Positions 34,472-44,875 of a DNA stretch of 64,000 nt are shown here, in pieces. The DNA comes from Acer yangbiense (lineage: Eukaryota > Streptophyta > Magnoliopsida > Sapindales > Sapindaceae). Made by a program: the position numbers and the translations under genes. Under the pieces are notes generated by a model. The model ran no database searches. It was not told where the DNA came from and saw only the letters and a list, made by a program, of their open reading frames with translations. The stretch is taken from contig CM017765.1 in NCBI GenBank assembly GCA_008009225.1, positions 40,256,452 to 40,320,451 on the forward strand. The letters are read 5' to 3'. Numbering within the stretch: position 1 is the stretch's first letter; the number at the start of each line of letters is the position of its first letter.

Positions 34472-37400
34472 ATGGAGAACACTATGAAAGAGATGAGAGA
34501 CGGCGCCTCTGTTCTCGACATGGACCCCAAATCCACCGTCGGTGGCGGCGTCGAGGACGTCTACGGTGAGGATCGTGCCTCGGAGGACCAGTTCGTCACT
34601 CCCTGGACCTTCTCTGTTGCCAGGTCTCACCTACTCTCTTTCTTTTATTTTTATGTTTATGATTTGTGTTTGATCTTAAATTTTCCCGAGAAAATCCTAC
34701 TAGAAAGTAAGAGGAAACAAATGATCAACAGTTTGTTTCTAATTTGAACTTGTTCTTCAATGTGTTAGACAAATAGACAATTAGACAGATGAACTTGAAA
34801 TTTTAAGATCATGATATATTTGTAAAAAGTATGAAATCCATCAGTTTGTTGTGTGAATTATGAATCATATATAATCAGATACTGAATTCTTTTCTTATAA
34901 ATCCTACCTATGTATATTTGATTTTTTAGCCAACTTATTTGACTTATAAAATTTCATATTTGTTTAAAATATTTTTGGTGTGATGCAGTGGGTACTCATT
35001 GTTGAGGGATCCACGCCATAACAAAGGGCTTGCTTTTACCGAAAGAGAGAGGGATACCCACTACTTGCGAGGCCTTTTGCCTCCAGCAGTTTTGTCTCAA
35101 GAGCTTCAGGTTTTAATTATGACCTGAAATTGAATGCCCTTCAAGTTCAAGATTCTGTATCTACTAAAAAATTGACACTATCATTTTGATTCTTATTGAC
35201 ATTTTAACTATGCGACGATTCAGGAGAAGAAATTGATGAACAGTATCCGACAATATCAAGTTCCTCTGCAAAAGTATTCAGCCTTGATGGAACTTGAGGT
35301 GCCTTATTTACTCCCATTATAATTAGTTTAACTTGTCTTTTATGGTGTTTGAAATGAAAAAAAATAATAAAAAAAAAGGACTGACTTCTGCCTTTTATGC
35401 TGTGAAAAACCGGTGAATTGGGGACTAATAAATAAGTTGGTTTTCTATTTTGGGTTAAACAGGAGAGGAATGAGAGACTGTTCTACAAGCTTCTGATTGA
35501 TCATGTTGAGGAACTGCTCCCGGTTGTTTACACTCCAACAGTTGGTGAAGCTTGCCAGAAATATGGAAGCCTCTTCAAGCGTCCTCAGGGTCTATACATT
35601 AGTTTGAAGGAGAAGTATGACACTATGACTAATGACTGTCTCTTTATTCTTTAATTATGCACTTGAAATGGATACGTTTGACTTAATATGGAAATTGTGT
35701 AGGGGAAAAATTCTTGAGGTATTGAGGAACTGGCCTGAAAGAAGTATACAGGTTATTGTCGTGACAGATGGTGAGCGGATTCTGGGACTTGGAGACCTTG
35801 GCTGTCAGGTAATTGTGTCAATATGTATATATTTGAATTAATCGAATTGAAACTAGTTTACAGTTAAGTTTTAAAGATCAAAAGGTGAATTATCTTTGAC
35901 ATGACCATGCTGAAAATGTTTTAGGGGATGGGAATTCCAGTTGGGAAATTGGCTTTGTATACAGCGCTGGGAGGACTTCGTCCTTCAGCGGTAAGGATTT
36001 CTTCTATGTTTGCTTTGGTTGTTTCTCTCATGAAATTCTTCCAATAATTGGCCTCAAGTATAAATATGTAATGTAATATAGTTCAAGTCTATGTCTTTGT
36101 TAAGTCATTTTTTCTTTTTGTTTATCGTTTTTCCCTTGCTTTTGCAGTGTTTGCCTATAACCATTGATGTGGGTACGAACAATGAGCAATTGTTGAAGGA
36201 TGAATTCTACATTGGGCTCAGACAAAGGAGGGCTACTGGACAGGTTTTTAATGTTTTTTATAGCTTGCTTAAGTCTGGTTCGTATATGTTATCCAGGAAT
36301 TACAACATATACTAATTTACCGAGGCATTTTAATTTGTTTCAGGAATATAATGAACTGCTACATGAGTTCATGAGTGCGGTCAAGCAGAATTATGGAGAA
36401 AAAGTTGTCATACAGGTAGATATACATTACATCACTTAAATTCTAGCGTTATAAAATTCTTTGGATGTCACTGATTCCAGTCATTCAAAACCAAATTCTG
36501 CAGTTTGAGGATTTTGCAAACCACAATGCTTTTGAGTTGCTTGCGAAATATGGCACAACTCATCTCGTCTTCAACGATGACATTCAGGTAAGAGGTAGCA
36601 GTATCACAATGATCAAACTCGTGATCTTCTCTAAAACTATTGTCTCCTTTTGTTTCAGGGGACAGCATCTGTTGTTCTTGCTGGGGTAGTTGCTGCACTG
36701 AAATTGATTGGTGGCAAATTGGCTGACCATTCATTCTTGTTCCTTGGTGCTGGAGAAGTAAGACCCTGCTCATTAAAAAGAGGCATAAAAACAAGTGATA
36801 ATAAATCATTGAAAAAAAAAGCTTTATAATGAGAATTTGTATATTTAATTCCAGCAGTCTTGTCTAAAAATCAAGTCATTTTCTTACTTCTAACATCATA
36901 ATTGTAGGCTGGGACTGGTATCGCGGAACTTATAGCACTTGAGATGTCGAAGCAGGTATTCCTTCTGTCTGAATTGTGATTCAAACATACTTGATACAAT
37001 GATCGGAAATGTTGTTGATTGGTTTAGTAATTTTTCATCTGTGTTTCACAGACAAAATCTCCTGTGGAAGAGACCCGCAAGAAGATTTGGCTTGTGGACT
37101 CTAAGGTAGTAAGAGAACTTGATCAAGATCAATCTTTGCCTAATAGAAAGATTAGCCCTTTGACTTGTAGTTTCATACAATTGCGTTTCTTGCAGGGACT
37201 GATTGTCAGCTCTCGTAAAGATTCACTTCAACACTTTAAAAAGCCCTGGGCTCATGAACATGAACCTGTCAGTAATCTGTTAGATGCTGTCAAGGTGTGA
37301 AAAGTATTTCTAGTTTAATTATCAATGTTTCCATGATTAGTTCTGGTTCTTCACTGAGTTTTTTCTCGTGTGTGTGTGTGTGTGTGCGCAGGCAATCAAG

Positions 37401-40400
37401 CCAACAGTTTTGATTGGATCATCTGGGGTCGGAAGAACTTTTACAAAGGAAGTGATTGAGGCCATGGCATCCTTCAATGAGGTCAAATTTTTAATTTTGG
37501 CACCCTGGACATACAAAAGAGTTTTAAAATTAGATTTTTCGTGGAAGACAAATGTGAAATGACATTGGTGTTGTGTAAATTGAACAAATTGAGTGTTTGT
37601 TATGTATTCTTCTCCATATAGGAGGTAATTTATAGGAGAATTACAATTACAAAATAGAGATACAATAGGAAACAAATACCTACAAAGAAGCTAATTGATT
37701 CTAAGCTAATCAAATCAAATAAGTCAACTATACAATCTTCCTAATTAATCATAATATTCTAACACTCCCCCTCAAGTTGGTGCATAGATGTCACTCATGC
37801 CCAATTTGCTAATTGAGTCATGAAAGTTCCTCCCATTAATGGCCTTTGTAAGGATATCTGCAAGTTGATCTTTACTTGGTACATGCGGAAGCTCAATTAT
37901 TTTTTCTTCTAATTTCTCTTTGATGAAGAATCGATCAATCTCCACATGTTTGGTACGATCATGTTGAATATTGGCAATTTGTACAGAAGCTTTATTATCA
38001 CAATATAGCTTCATGCTATCCTTTGGGTGAAATCCCAAATCACCTAATAAGTTCTTCAACCACAGTAATTCAGTGATTCCTTGGGCGATCCCTCGGAATT
38101 CTGCTTCAGCACTAGATCGTGATACCATAGTTTGTTTCTTACTCCTCCAAGTGATTAGGTTACCTCCTACAAAGGTGAAATAACCGGACGTAGATCTTCG
38201 GTCACTGGCATTCCCAGTCCAATCAACATCTGTGTATCCCTCGATGCCCAAATGTTCATGTCGAGAGAACATTAATCCTTTGCCAGGAGCCCCTTTCAGA
38301 TACCTTAGAATTTGAAGAACCGCATTCATGTGGCTCTCAGTGGGAGCATGCATAAACTGGCTCACCACACTCACTGCATAAGCAATATCAGGACGTGTAT
38401 GTGAAAGATAGATAAGCTTACCTACAAGTCTCTGATATCTTTCCTTGTTTGTTGGGGTTTGATCAGGGTGGTCTGCACACTCACATAACTTGTGATTCTG
38501 ATCCATAGGGGTATCTGCTGGTTTGCTAGCAAGCATCCCAGTTTCTGTAAGCAAATCAAGAACATACTTTCGTTGACTGAGGAAAATCCCATGTTTTGAT
38601 CGGGCCACCTCAATTCCCAGAAAGTACCTTAGCAATCCCAAATCTTTCATTTCAAACTCCGTAGCCAAGTAACCTTGAAGAGCAGTCATCTCTAGATCAT
38701 CATTTCCTGTGACAATCATATCGTCAACATAAACAATCAAAACAGTAATCTTATCACCTTTTCTTTTGAAGAATAAGGTATGATCCGAGTTACTCTGATG
38801 GTACCCGAATCTCCTCATGGATGTACTGAATCGCCCAAACCAAGCTCTAGGTGATTGTTTCAGTCCGTAAAGAGCCTTTTTTAGCTTACACACTTTGCCA
38901 GTTTGAGACTCTGAACCGGGAGGGAGCTCCATATAGACCTCTTCACTAAGTTCCCCATGTAGGAAAGCATTCTTCACATCGAACTGTTTTAATGGCCAAT
39001 CCAAGTTCACTGCTAGTGATAGGAGTACCCTAACAGTGTTTAACTTGGCTGCTGGAGCAAACGTCTCTTGGTAATCAACCCCGTAAGTCTGAGTATACCC
39101 TTTGGCAACCAACCTAGCCTTGTACCTTTCAATTGTGCCATCTGCTCTGTGCTTAATGGTATAGACCCATCGACACCCAACGGCCTTTTTTCCTTTAGGT
39201 AGATCCACTATCTCCCAAGTACAGTTTTTCTGTAAAGCTTTCATCTCCTCATCCATGGCTCGGACCCAATTCTGATCTGTCAGTGCATCCTGCAATTTAC
39301 TAGGAATAGATACAGAGGATAATTGATGTGCAAAAGCTTTAAAGGTTTCAGATAGTCTGTGAGTTGAGGTGTAATCAGTAATAGAGTAAAGGGCCTTACT
39401 ATCTCCCGGAGGTCGCTCAGGGGAAAAACCAAACCGTATAGGTGGTCTATGTTCTCGACTAGGATATCGTCTAGATAGATCGGGGTCAGGATCTATGTGA
39501 TTTTCACTAGATAAATCATTAGATAAAACGGAGGGTTCAAGAGTTACCTCAGGAGCATTTTCAACCTCGGAGTCTGATTGACAAACCGGTGATGGAGAAG
39601 AGGAAGGTTGTACTACCTGTATGAGAATCGACTCCCCCTGTTTCTCTTTCCTTTTATTTCGCCTTTCATACACTCTCAAGGTTGGTTCTGTCCTTTCTGT
39701 GAGACTATCATGAATCTCACTTTCAGGAGATAGATTTTCTTCCTCAGAAGATTGACTTCGCAGACTAATGGGTATACCATTGTCAGTTTTGGGAGACTTC
39801 TCTTCATAGTTCGGATTCTCCCCCTGAAGAGAAGTCTCGGAGGTAAAGTATGCCTCATCTTCCCAAAACGTAACATCCTGTGACACAAACACCTTACGGG
39901 ATGGAGGATGATAACATTTGTACCCTTTTTGTGAGCTAGAATACCCTATAAAAACACACTTAAGAGCACGTGGGTCTAACTTTCCTCGATGAGGAGTATG
40001 CATATGTACATATACCACACATCCAAAAACCCGAGGGAGAATATGTAATGCAGAGTTAATATCACAGTAATGAGACAAGGATTGCAGTGGAGTTTGAAAA
40101 GATAGAACACTAGATGGCATACGATTAATGAGATATGCAGCAGATAGTACTGCATCACCCCAAAAAGATTTTGGCATATGTGTTTCGAGCAGTAAAGATC
40201 GTGCAACCTCTAAGAGATGACGATTTTTACGCTCAGCAGTACCATTTTGTTGTGGGGTATGTGCACAAGATGTCTGGTGGAGAATACCGTTTTTTAAACA
40301 AAAAGATTTGAAACTATGGTTCAGATATTCACCACCATTATCTGAGCGTAAAACCTGAATTTTCTTTTGAAATTGTGTGTGAATCATATGATAAAATTTT

Positions 40401-43400
40401 TGAAAAACATCACAGACATCACTTTCATTTTTTAAAAGAAAAATCCAAGTCATGCGAGTACAGTCATCAATAAATGTAACAAACCAGCGCATACCAGATA
40501 TAGACATAATGTTAGATGGACCCCAGACATAATGTTAGATGGACCCCAAACATCAGAATGAACAAGAGAGAAAGGCATAGATCTTTTATTACCATTACTA
40601 GGGGGAAAAACAGTGCGATGATGTTTAGACAAAACACATGTCTCACACTGCATATTATTGTGTCCAATAGTTTTAAACAAAGACGGAAATAAAAACTTGA
40701 GATACCCAAAAGAACAATGACCTAAACGCCTATGCCAAAGGAAGATATTACTCTCGTTGTCGGCTCTAACATGCACTACTTTGTGAGGATGACTGGAAAC
40801 ACTGTCTGCTATAAAGTAGTACAACCCTCCTTTTTCCCTACCAGTTCCAATCGTCTCCTTGGTTGTGATGTCCTGAAACACACAATGAGAAGGCCAAAAC
40901 GTAACAATACAATTTAGAGATTTAGTGATTTGACTGATCGAGAGTAAGTTGTTAGATAAAGTGGGCACATGTAAAACAGATGATAAATTTAAGGACGAAG
41001 TTAGAGAGACAGACCCAGCCCCATGAACCGGGGTGGGCGTACCATCTGCATATGACACATTATTGGTTTTAGTTGGACTACGATGGCTGAAGTTTTGAGA
41101 ATTAAAAGTCATGTGATCCGTTGCACCAGAATCAATTATCCAAGTATTATTACTAGAAATTGTAGAAACACTAAAAGCAGAATGAAAGGTACCTGAGTTG
41201 GAGAATTGATTTTGAGAATCACATATGTTACCATGTGGAGTGGAAGATGAGTTGCCAGAGGATGATGCAAGAGAGGCAGTTCCAATCTTCGGAGGCCCCT
41301 TCTTCCTTTTTTCCAAGTACCACTCAGGATACCCATTCAATCTCCAACATGCATCTCGAATATGATTCTTCTGTCCACAATGAGTACATTTTCTGTCCCC
41401 TGAATTCCCTTTATTGATTAGTAGAGCAGAACTGTCACTTACTTGTGATGGAGCTATCATAGTGGTTTGACGCTGTGCCTCACGACGGACATAAGCAAAT
41501 GCTCCTTCAACGTCAGGAAATGGATCCATACGTAAAACATCAGCTCGCACCTTGTCAAATTCAGAGTCTAGTCCTGCCAGGAACATGTATACTCTTTGTT
41601 TCTCAATGCGATCATTAAAGCGAATCACATCTGTAGCATCAGTCATATCGTTTGGACAGCGATGATCCAACTCTTGCCAGATTGTGTTTAAGTCCCCGTA
41701 GTATTTAGAAATAGGACGCCCAGATTGGCGCATATGGAATGCTTTACTGTTGAGTTCATAGATGATGGACTGATCTGCACCATCATAGTAGGTACGAGCA
41801 ACTGTTTCCCAAATGGCCTGAGATGTAGATAACCAAATAAACATCCCCATAATCTTGGGAGTCATAGATCCAAGGAGCCATCCTTGCACAAGAGCATTGT
41901 CTGCCAACCATCGTCTATAGGTAGGACTGGTAGTTGCAGGTTTGGCACTTTCTCCTGTGAGAAAACCATATTTGTCTTTCCCAGCTACAAAGATCTCAAC
42001 AAACTTAGACCAAAGGTGATAGTTTGTTCCGTCCAGTTTAATCTCAATTTTTGAAGAGTTGTCATGAGAATAAACCGGTGGAAGTGGTACCACGGGGCTA
42101 GCCATATCTTATTTTTCTCCATCGACCATTGTAAAGTCAGCAGCGGAAGCAAATAAATAACAATGAAGAGAAGAAAAAATACCAAACAAAAGGCTGTAGG
42201 AGGTAATCTAACAAAACCAAGTCTGACAGTAGCAACAAGTAGCAAGGTTTGATGCTCCGGTCGTCGGAAAAAGGAAGAGAGGCGACGTGGGTCGCTGATT
42301 GAAGTAGACGATGCGACGTGGGTCGCTGTTGAAGAAGAATCGATCGGGTCGGGTCGGGTCGGGTCACGAAGTAAATACAGAGGCGACGTGGGTCACCGGA
42401 TCTGGTAGGATGATCAGCGGCGACGTAAACGTTGGCGTAGGTTGCTATTGAAAGATCGACAACGCAGGTCGCTGTTGGAGAAAGAGGAAACCGACACGAT
42501 CGGGTCGGGTCACGAGGAAGTCACGCAATATGAAGTGATGCGGGTCACTAGATAGGTTTAGGATGACCAGAAGAGGACCGGCGACGTGATAGGCTGTCAG
42601 GAAGTCCGACGAGATGCCGGTGGTAGGGATTCCGACGATAAGGCTGACCGGAAAAGAGAGCAACAGGTACTGGTAGTTTTTTGTTTTTTTTTTTTTGTTT
42701 TTTGTTTTTTTTTTGTCAAACAGTGTCGTAGAAGAAGAAAAAATTGTAGAAAAAGAATAGTAGATCAAGAACCCTAAATAATTTGTTTTGGCTCTGATAC
42801 CATGAACAAATTGAGTGTTTGTTATGTATTCTTCTCCATATAGGAGGTAATTTATAGGAGAATTACAATTAGAAAATAGAGATACAATAGGAAACAAATA
42901 CCTACAAAGAAGCTAATTGATTCTAAGCTAATCAAATCAAATAAGTCAACTATACAATCTTCCTAATTAATCATAATATTCTAACATAAATGACCTGCAG
43001 AAACCACTGATCATGGCTCTGTCCAATCCAACCTCACAATCTGAATGTACAGCTGAAGAGGCTTACACTGGGACTCAGGTAAAACCAACCGACAATATTT
43101 TTAGTTAAGGATGCTACTACCTTTATGCAAGCAAAATTCTCACACTAAGTTCCTTCTGTTTTTAAAGGGCCGTGCGATTTTTGCTAGTGGAAGCCCGTTT
43201 GATCCTTTTGAATACAATGGCAAAGTGTTCATTCCTGGCCAGGTCTATAAACTTGATTATTTTGTTTGTAACAATTTCTCATTTTTCATTTATGGATATC
43301 GGCCTAACATCACGGACAACAAAACATTTTTGCTTTGCTTGTGACTTTAGTCCAATAACGCGTACATTTTCCCTGGATTTGGTTTGGGTTTGGTCATCTC

Positions 43401-43974
43401 TGGAGCAATTCGTGTGCATGATGACATGCTTCTGGCAGCCTGTAAGTAGGCAACTTTAAAATATCAAACTTCAAACTTTTAGCTGTATATTGTTGTACCA
43501 TTATTATCACAGAACAGTCCTGGGAAAACAGTAGCTAAATTTATTCATTTGGAATTTGGATTAACTGTGTTATCTCCATTGACAGCTGAAGCCTTGGCGG
43601 GGCAAGTTACAAAGGAGAACTTCGATAAGGGTATGATCTACCCGCCATTATCAAACATTAGAAAAATTTCTGCCGAAATCGCTGCTAATGTCGCTGCTAA
43701 GGCATATGAACTTGGTGAGTTAACTTGCTATTGATAGTATTCGGCTTCTTAAATGCTTATTTTCATAAATGATATGATGATGCAACTCAAATGTAAATCC
43801 TCGGATCTCTCTTAAAATTATAAGAAGGCTCGCCAACTAAGCCTAAGTAGTTCTCACTATATATATTTTTGTCTTTGCTCTATAGGCTTGGCTACACGTC
43901 TCCCGCGTCCTGCGAATCTTGTAAAGTATGCTGAAAGTTGCATGTATACTCCCGTCTACCGAACCTACCGATGA
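34472..43974 (+). CDS. NADP-ME: NADP-dependent malic enzyme, cytosolic type
   Basis: Oxidatively decarboxylates malate to pyruvate with NADP+, giving NADPH and CO2. Nineteen exons join to 591 aa, the normal length of the plant form without transit peptide: 34472-34623, 34989-35109, 35224-35298, 35463-35614, 35703-35808, 35925-35990, 36148-36243, 36344-36415, 36504-36587, 36659-36757, 36908-36955, 37052-37105, 37196-37294, 37392-37481, 43001-43078, 43168-43242, 43351-43441, 43586-43714, 43886-43974. Visible motifs: VVYTPTVGEAC (Y139), VTDGERILGLGDLG with GMGIPVGK (Lys210, likely catalytic), EDFANHNAF and FNDD metal ligands (E282, D283, D306), nucleotide motif GAGEAGTG (338-345), IGSSGVG, and the C-terminal MYTPVYR. 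The start ATG begins MENTMKEMRDGASVLD, as in relatives. Residue 462 is Gly (AYTGTQGRA) where relatives have Trp. Intron 14 (37482-43000) is swollen by an antisense copia element; without it and one TSD copy it would be about 108 bp. Confidence 0.96.
37581..37764 (-). repeat. 3' LTR of the copia element
   Basis: 184 bp, TGAACAAATTGAG ... TTCTAACA on the + strand. Confidence 0.96.
37772..40507 (-). CDS. Copia polyprotein, second part: integrase, reverse transcriptase, RNase H
   Basis: The 911-aa ORF begins inside the integrase core. In order: FVTFIDDCTRMTWIF and VLRSDNGGEYLN with HTPQQNGTAERKNR (the DDE integrase Asp residues and Glu), an acidic hydrophilic linker (about 220-400), the RT segment from WVRAMDEEMKALQKNCTWEI through RWVYTIKHRADGTIERYKAR, FDVKNAFLHGEL and the YVDD active site, then RNase H with YTDVDWTGN, STSGYF, SRSSAEAEF and LYCDNKAS and the closing DQLADILTKAI. 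All domains after the break look intact. The ATG here is not a natural start; the frame is the continuation of the upstream gag-pol ORF, separated by a 23-bp duplication. It lies antisense to the malic enzyme gene. Confidence 0.93.
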   Translation of the reverse strand: MSISGMRWFVTFIDDCTRMTWIFLLKNESDVCDVFQKFYHMIHTQFQKKIQVLRSDNGGEYLNHSFKSFCLKNGILHQTSCAHTPQQNGTAERKNRHLLEVARSLLLETHMPKSFWGDAVLSAAYLINRMPSSVLSFQTPLQSLSHYCDINSALHILPRVFGCVVYVHMHTPHRGKLDPRALKCVFIGYSSSQKGYKCYHPPSRKVFVSQDVTFWEDEAYFTSETSLQGENPNYEEKSPKTDNGIPISLRSQSSEEENLSPESEIHDSLTERTEPTLRVYERRNKRKEKQGESILIQVVQPSSSPSPVCQSDSEVENAPEVTLEPSVLSNDLSSENHIDPDPDLSRRYPSREHRPPIRFGFSPERPPGDSKALYSITDYTSTHRLSETFKAFAHQLSSVSIPSKLQDALTDQNWVRAMDEEMKALQKNCTWEIVDLPKGKKAVGCRWVYTIKHRADGTIERYKARLVAKGYTQTYGVDYQETFAPAAKLNTVRVLLSLAVNLDWPLKQFDVKNAFLHGELSEEVYMELPPGSESQTGKVCKLKKALYGLKQSPRAWFGRFSTSMRRFGYHQSNSDHTLFFKRKGDKITVLIVYVDDMIVTGNDDLEMTALQGYLATEFEMKDLGLLRYFLGIEVARSKHGIFLSQRKYVLDLLTETGMLASKPADTPMDQNHKLCECADHPDQTPTNKERYQRLVGKLIYLSHTRPDIAYAVSVVSQFMHAPTESHMNAVLQILRYLKGAPGKGLMFSRHEHLGIEGYTDVDWTGNASDRRSTSGYFTFVGGNLITWRSKKQTMVSRSSAEAEFRGIAQGITELLWLKNLLGDLGFHPKDSMKLYCDNKASVQIANIQHDRTKHVEIDRFFIKEKLEEKIIELPHVPSKDQLADILTKAINGRNFHDSISKLGMSDIYAPT
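40450..42105 (-). CDS. Copia polyprotein, first part: gag, zinc knuckle, protease, integrase start
   Basis: 551 aa. The N-terminal gag-like region (KLDGTNYHLWSKFVEIFVAG) matches the UBN2-type gag of plant copia elements. A CCHC knuckle CTHCGQKNHIRDAC (CX2CX4HX4C) lies near residue 240. The protease active site WIIDSGATDHM lies near 325. The pre-integrase block LWHRRLGHCSFGYL and the zinc-binding CETCVLSKHH follow. The frame then reaches HSDVWGPSNIMS, where the duplicated 23 bp shifts it into a short unrelated tail and stop. The start codon lies about 685 bp inside the PBS, with MASPVVPLPPV as the N-terminus. Confidence 0.93.
   Translation of the reverse strand: MASPVVPLPPVYSHDNSSKIEIKLDGTNYHLWSKFVEIFVAGKDKYGFLTGESAKPATTSPTYRRWLADNALVQGWLLGSMTPKIMGMFIWLSTSQAIWETVARTYYDGADQSIIYELNSKAFHMRQSGRPISKYYGDLNTIWQELDHRCPNDMTDATDVIRFNDRIEKQRVYMFLAGLDSEFDKVRADVLRMDPFPDVEGAFAYVRREAQRQTTMIAPSQVSDSSALLINKGNSGDRKCTHCGQKNHIRDACWRLNGYPEWYLEKRKKGPPKIGTASLASSSGNSSSTPHGNICDSQNQFSNSGTFHSAFSVSTISSNNTWIIDSGATDHMTFNSQNFSHRSPTKTNNVSYADGTPTPVHGAGSVSLTSSLNLSSVLHVPTLSNNLLSISQITKSLNCIVTFWPSHCVFQDITTKETIGTGREKGGLYYFIADSVSSHPHKVVHVRADNESNIFLWHRRLGHCSFGYLKFLFPSLFKTIGHNNMQCETCVLSKHHRTVFPPSNGNKRSMPFSLVHSDVWGPSNIMSGVHLTLCLYLVCAGLLHLLMTVLA
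42106..42790 (-). other. Copia untranslated leader with repeated GCGACGTGGGTCGC motif
   Basis: The leader lies between PBS and gag and is GC-richer than the surroundings. It holds repeated self-complementary GCGACGTGGGTCGC-type motifs (42282-42297, 42313-42328 and variant 42383-42398, plus weaker copies to about 42600), a GGGTC pentamer run (42345-42365) and a T-rich run (42679-42714). No ORF. Leaders of this type hold packaging and dimerisation signals in LTR elements; that role is inference here. Confidence 0.6.
42803..42986 (-). repeat. 5' LTR of the copia element
   Basis: 184 bp, one substitution relative to the other LTR (ACAATTAG versus ACAATTAC). Its right-hand end lies 14 bp before the malic enzyme exon 15. 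Confidence 0.96.
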
Positions 43975-44169
43975 ATGTTGAGTGAAAATTCTGGGTGTTA
44001 CAACTTTTAAGCTATGTTTTTAAGTTTATTGTCTAGCTGCGAGTGCGATTCCCATAAGAGTGTTTTTCTTACATGCTTCAAGAAAAAATAATGTCTGAAT
44101 CGACAGTAATAAATTTGTGTCATGTAATGAAACTGTGTTATGCTTACGTGAGTATATAATCTGAGAATG
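43975..44169 (+). terminator. NADP-ME 3' UTR region
   Basis: Sequence after the TGA at 43972-43974. AATAAT at about 44086 and 44108 are weak polyadenylation-type signals. The end of the transcript cannot be fixed from sequence. Confidence 0.4.
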
Positions 44170-44199
44170 TTAATATTTAGCTTGTCTAATTTCTATATT

Positions 44200-44440
44200 G
44201 CCCTCTTTGCTTTGTTTTCGCGTCCTGCAACTGACTGCCCCCAGCCAGATACCATGAAGAATAGCACAAGCTTCAGCCACCTCCACGGAGCAAACTACAT
44301 CTAACTTCTTCGCACAGGCAGCCATAACCAAACCATCTTCATTACGAATAAGTAATAACCACACCCAACCACCCACACCTCCAGAAGTAGAAGAAAAGGA
44401 AGCATCGACATAAATTTGGCTAAAAACTGACATGTCGTGA
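44200..44440 (-). pseudogene. RNase H-like (RVT_3) fragment of a non-LTR retrotransposon type protein
   Basis: The minus-strand frame reads IYVDASFSSTSGGVGGWVWL, IRNEDGLVMAACAKKL and SVEVAEACAILHGIWLG. This is the plant RVT_3/RNase H pattern (VDAS..., IRN..G.V, AEA.A...G...A) usually found at the end of LINE polyproteins or in small domesticated RNase H proteins. The rest of such a protein is absent and the frame runs into unrelated sequence, so it looks like a relic. It lies between the convergent malic enzyme and dioxygenase genes. Confidence 0.65.
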
Positions 44441-44875
44441 TTATTACTAATTAAGCTAAGAAAATTTTCCAAATAGTTGTGGTTACAGTATTTCAATGAC
44501 AGTCCATAGTACAACATTAAGTATGAAATTCACTATGCAGGTATAGATTTATAATTATATAAATTTAATAACACGATGTGGGTGTGGTGTTTATATATGT
44601 ACTTTCCATCTCTTCCGTGTGTGTGTGTCCGTCCTTCATAATCTTCGAAATCTGAATAACTCTGAGGACCTCTAGTGTTGTTGGATATAATTATCATTTT
44701 CCTGAGGAATGATACTATAGATCCTTAGATAATAATACAAATGCATGTTTAAGTAAAAGAAAATTCTATTCTGCATGTGTTGTCATCTTTCAATTAACCT
44801 GAAAGAGCCTTTTGTCAGAACATATACCTACGTGAGCGAATGACTTTGCTATGCAATTTCTGTGACAGGCATAAA

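Larger units (their letters stand above)
37581..42986 (-). mobile_element. Ty1/copia LTR retrotransposon, recent, inside NADP-ME intron 14
   Basis: 5406 bp with 184-bp LTRs (37581-37764 and 42803-42986) that differ at one base in my comparison. TSD TAAAT lies at 37576-37580 and 42987-42991. Minus orientation: the PBS TGGTATCAGAGC is the complement of 42791-42802, a perfect match to the tRNA-iMet 3' end as used by copia elements, and the polypurine tract TTGAGGGGGAG is the complement of 37765-37775. Two long minus ORFs (42105-40450, 40507-37772) together encode all copia domains in the order protease, integrase, RT, RNase H. A 23-bp tandem duplication around 40502-40547 breaks the single polyprotein frame. 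Confidence 0.97.

Noticed and set aside
44170..44517. An intact small protein gene of 115 aa
   Set aside because: Only the central RVT_3-like part is recognisable; both ends run into unrelated sequence.
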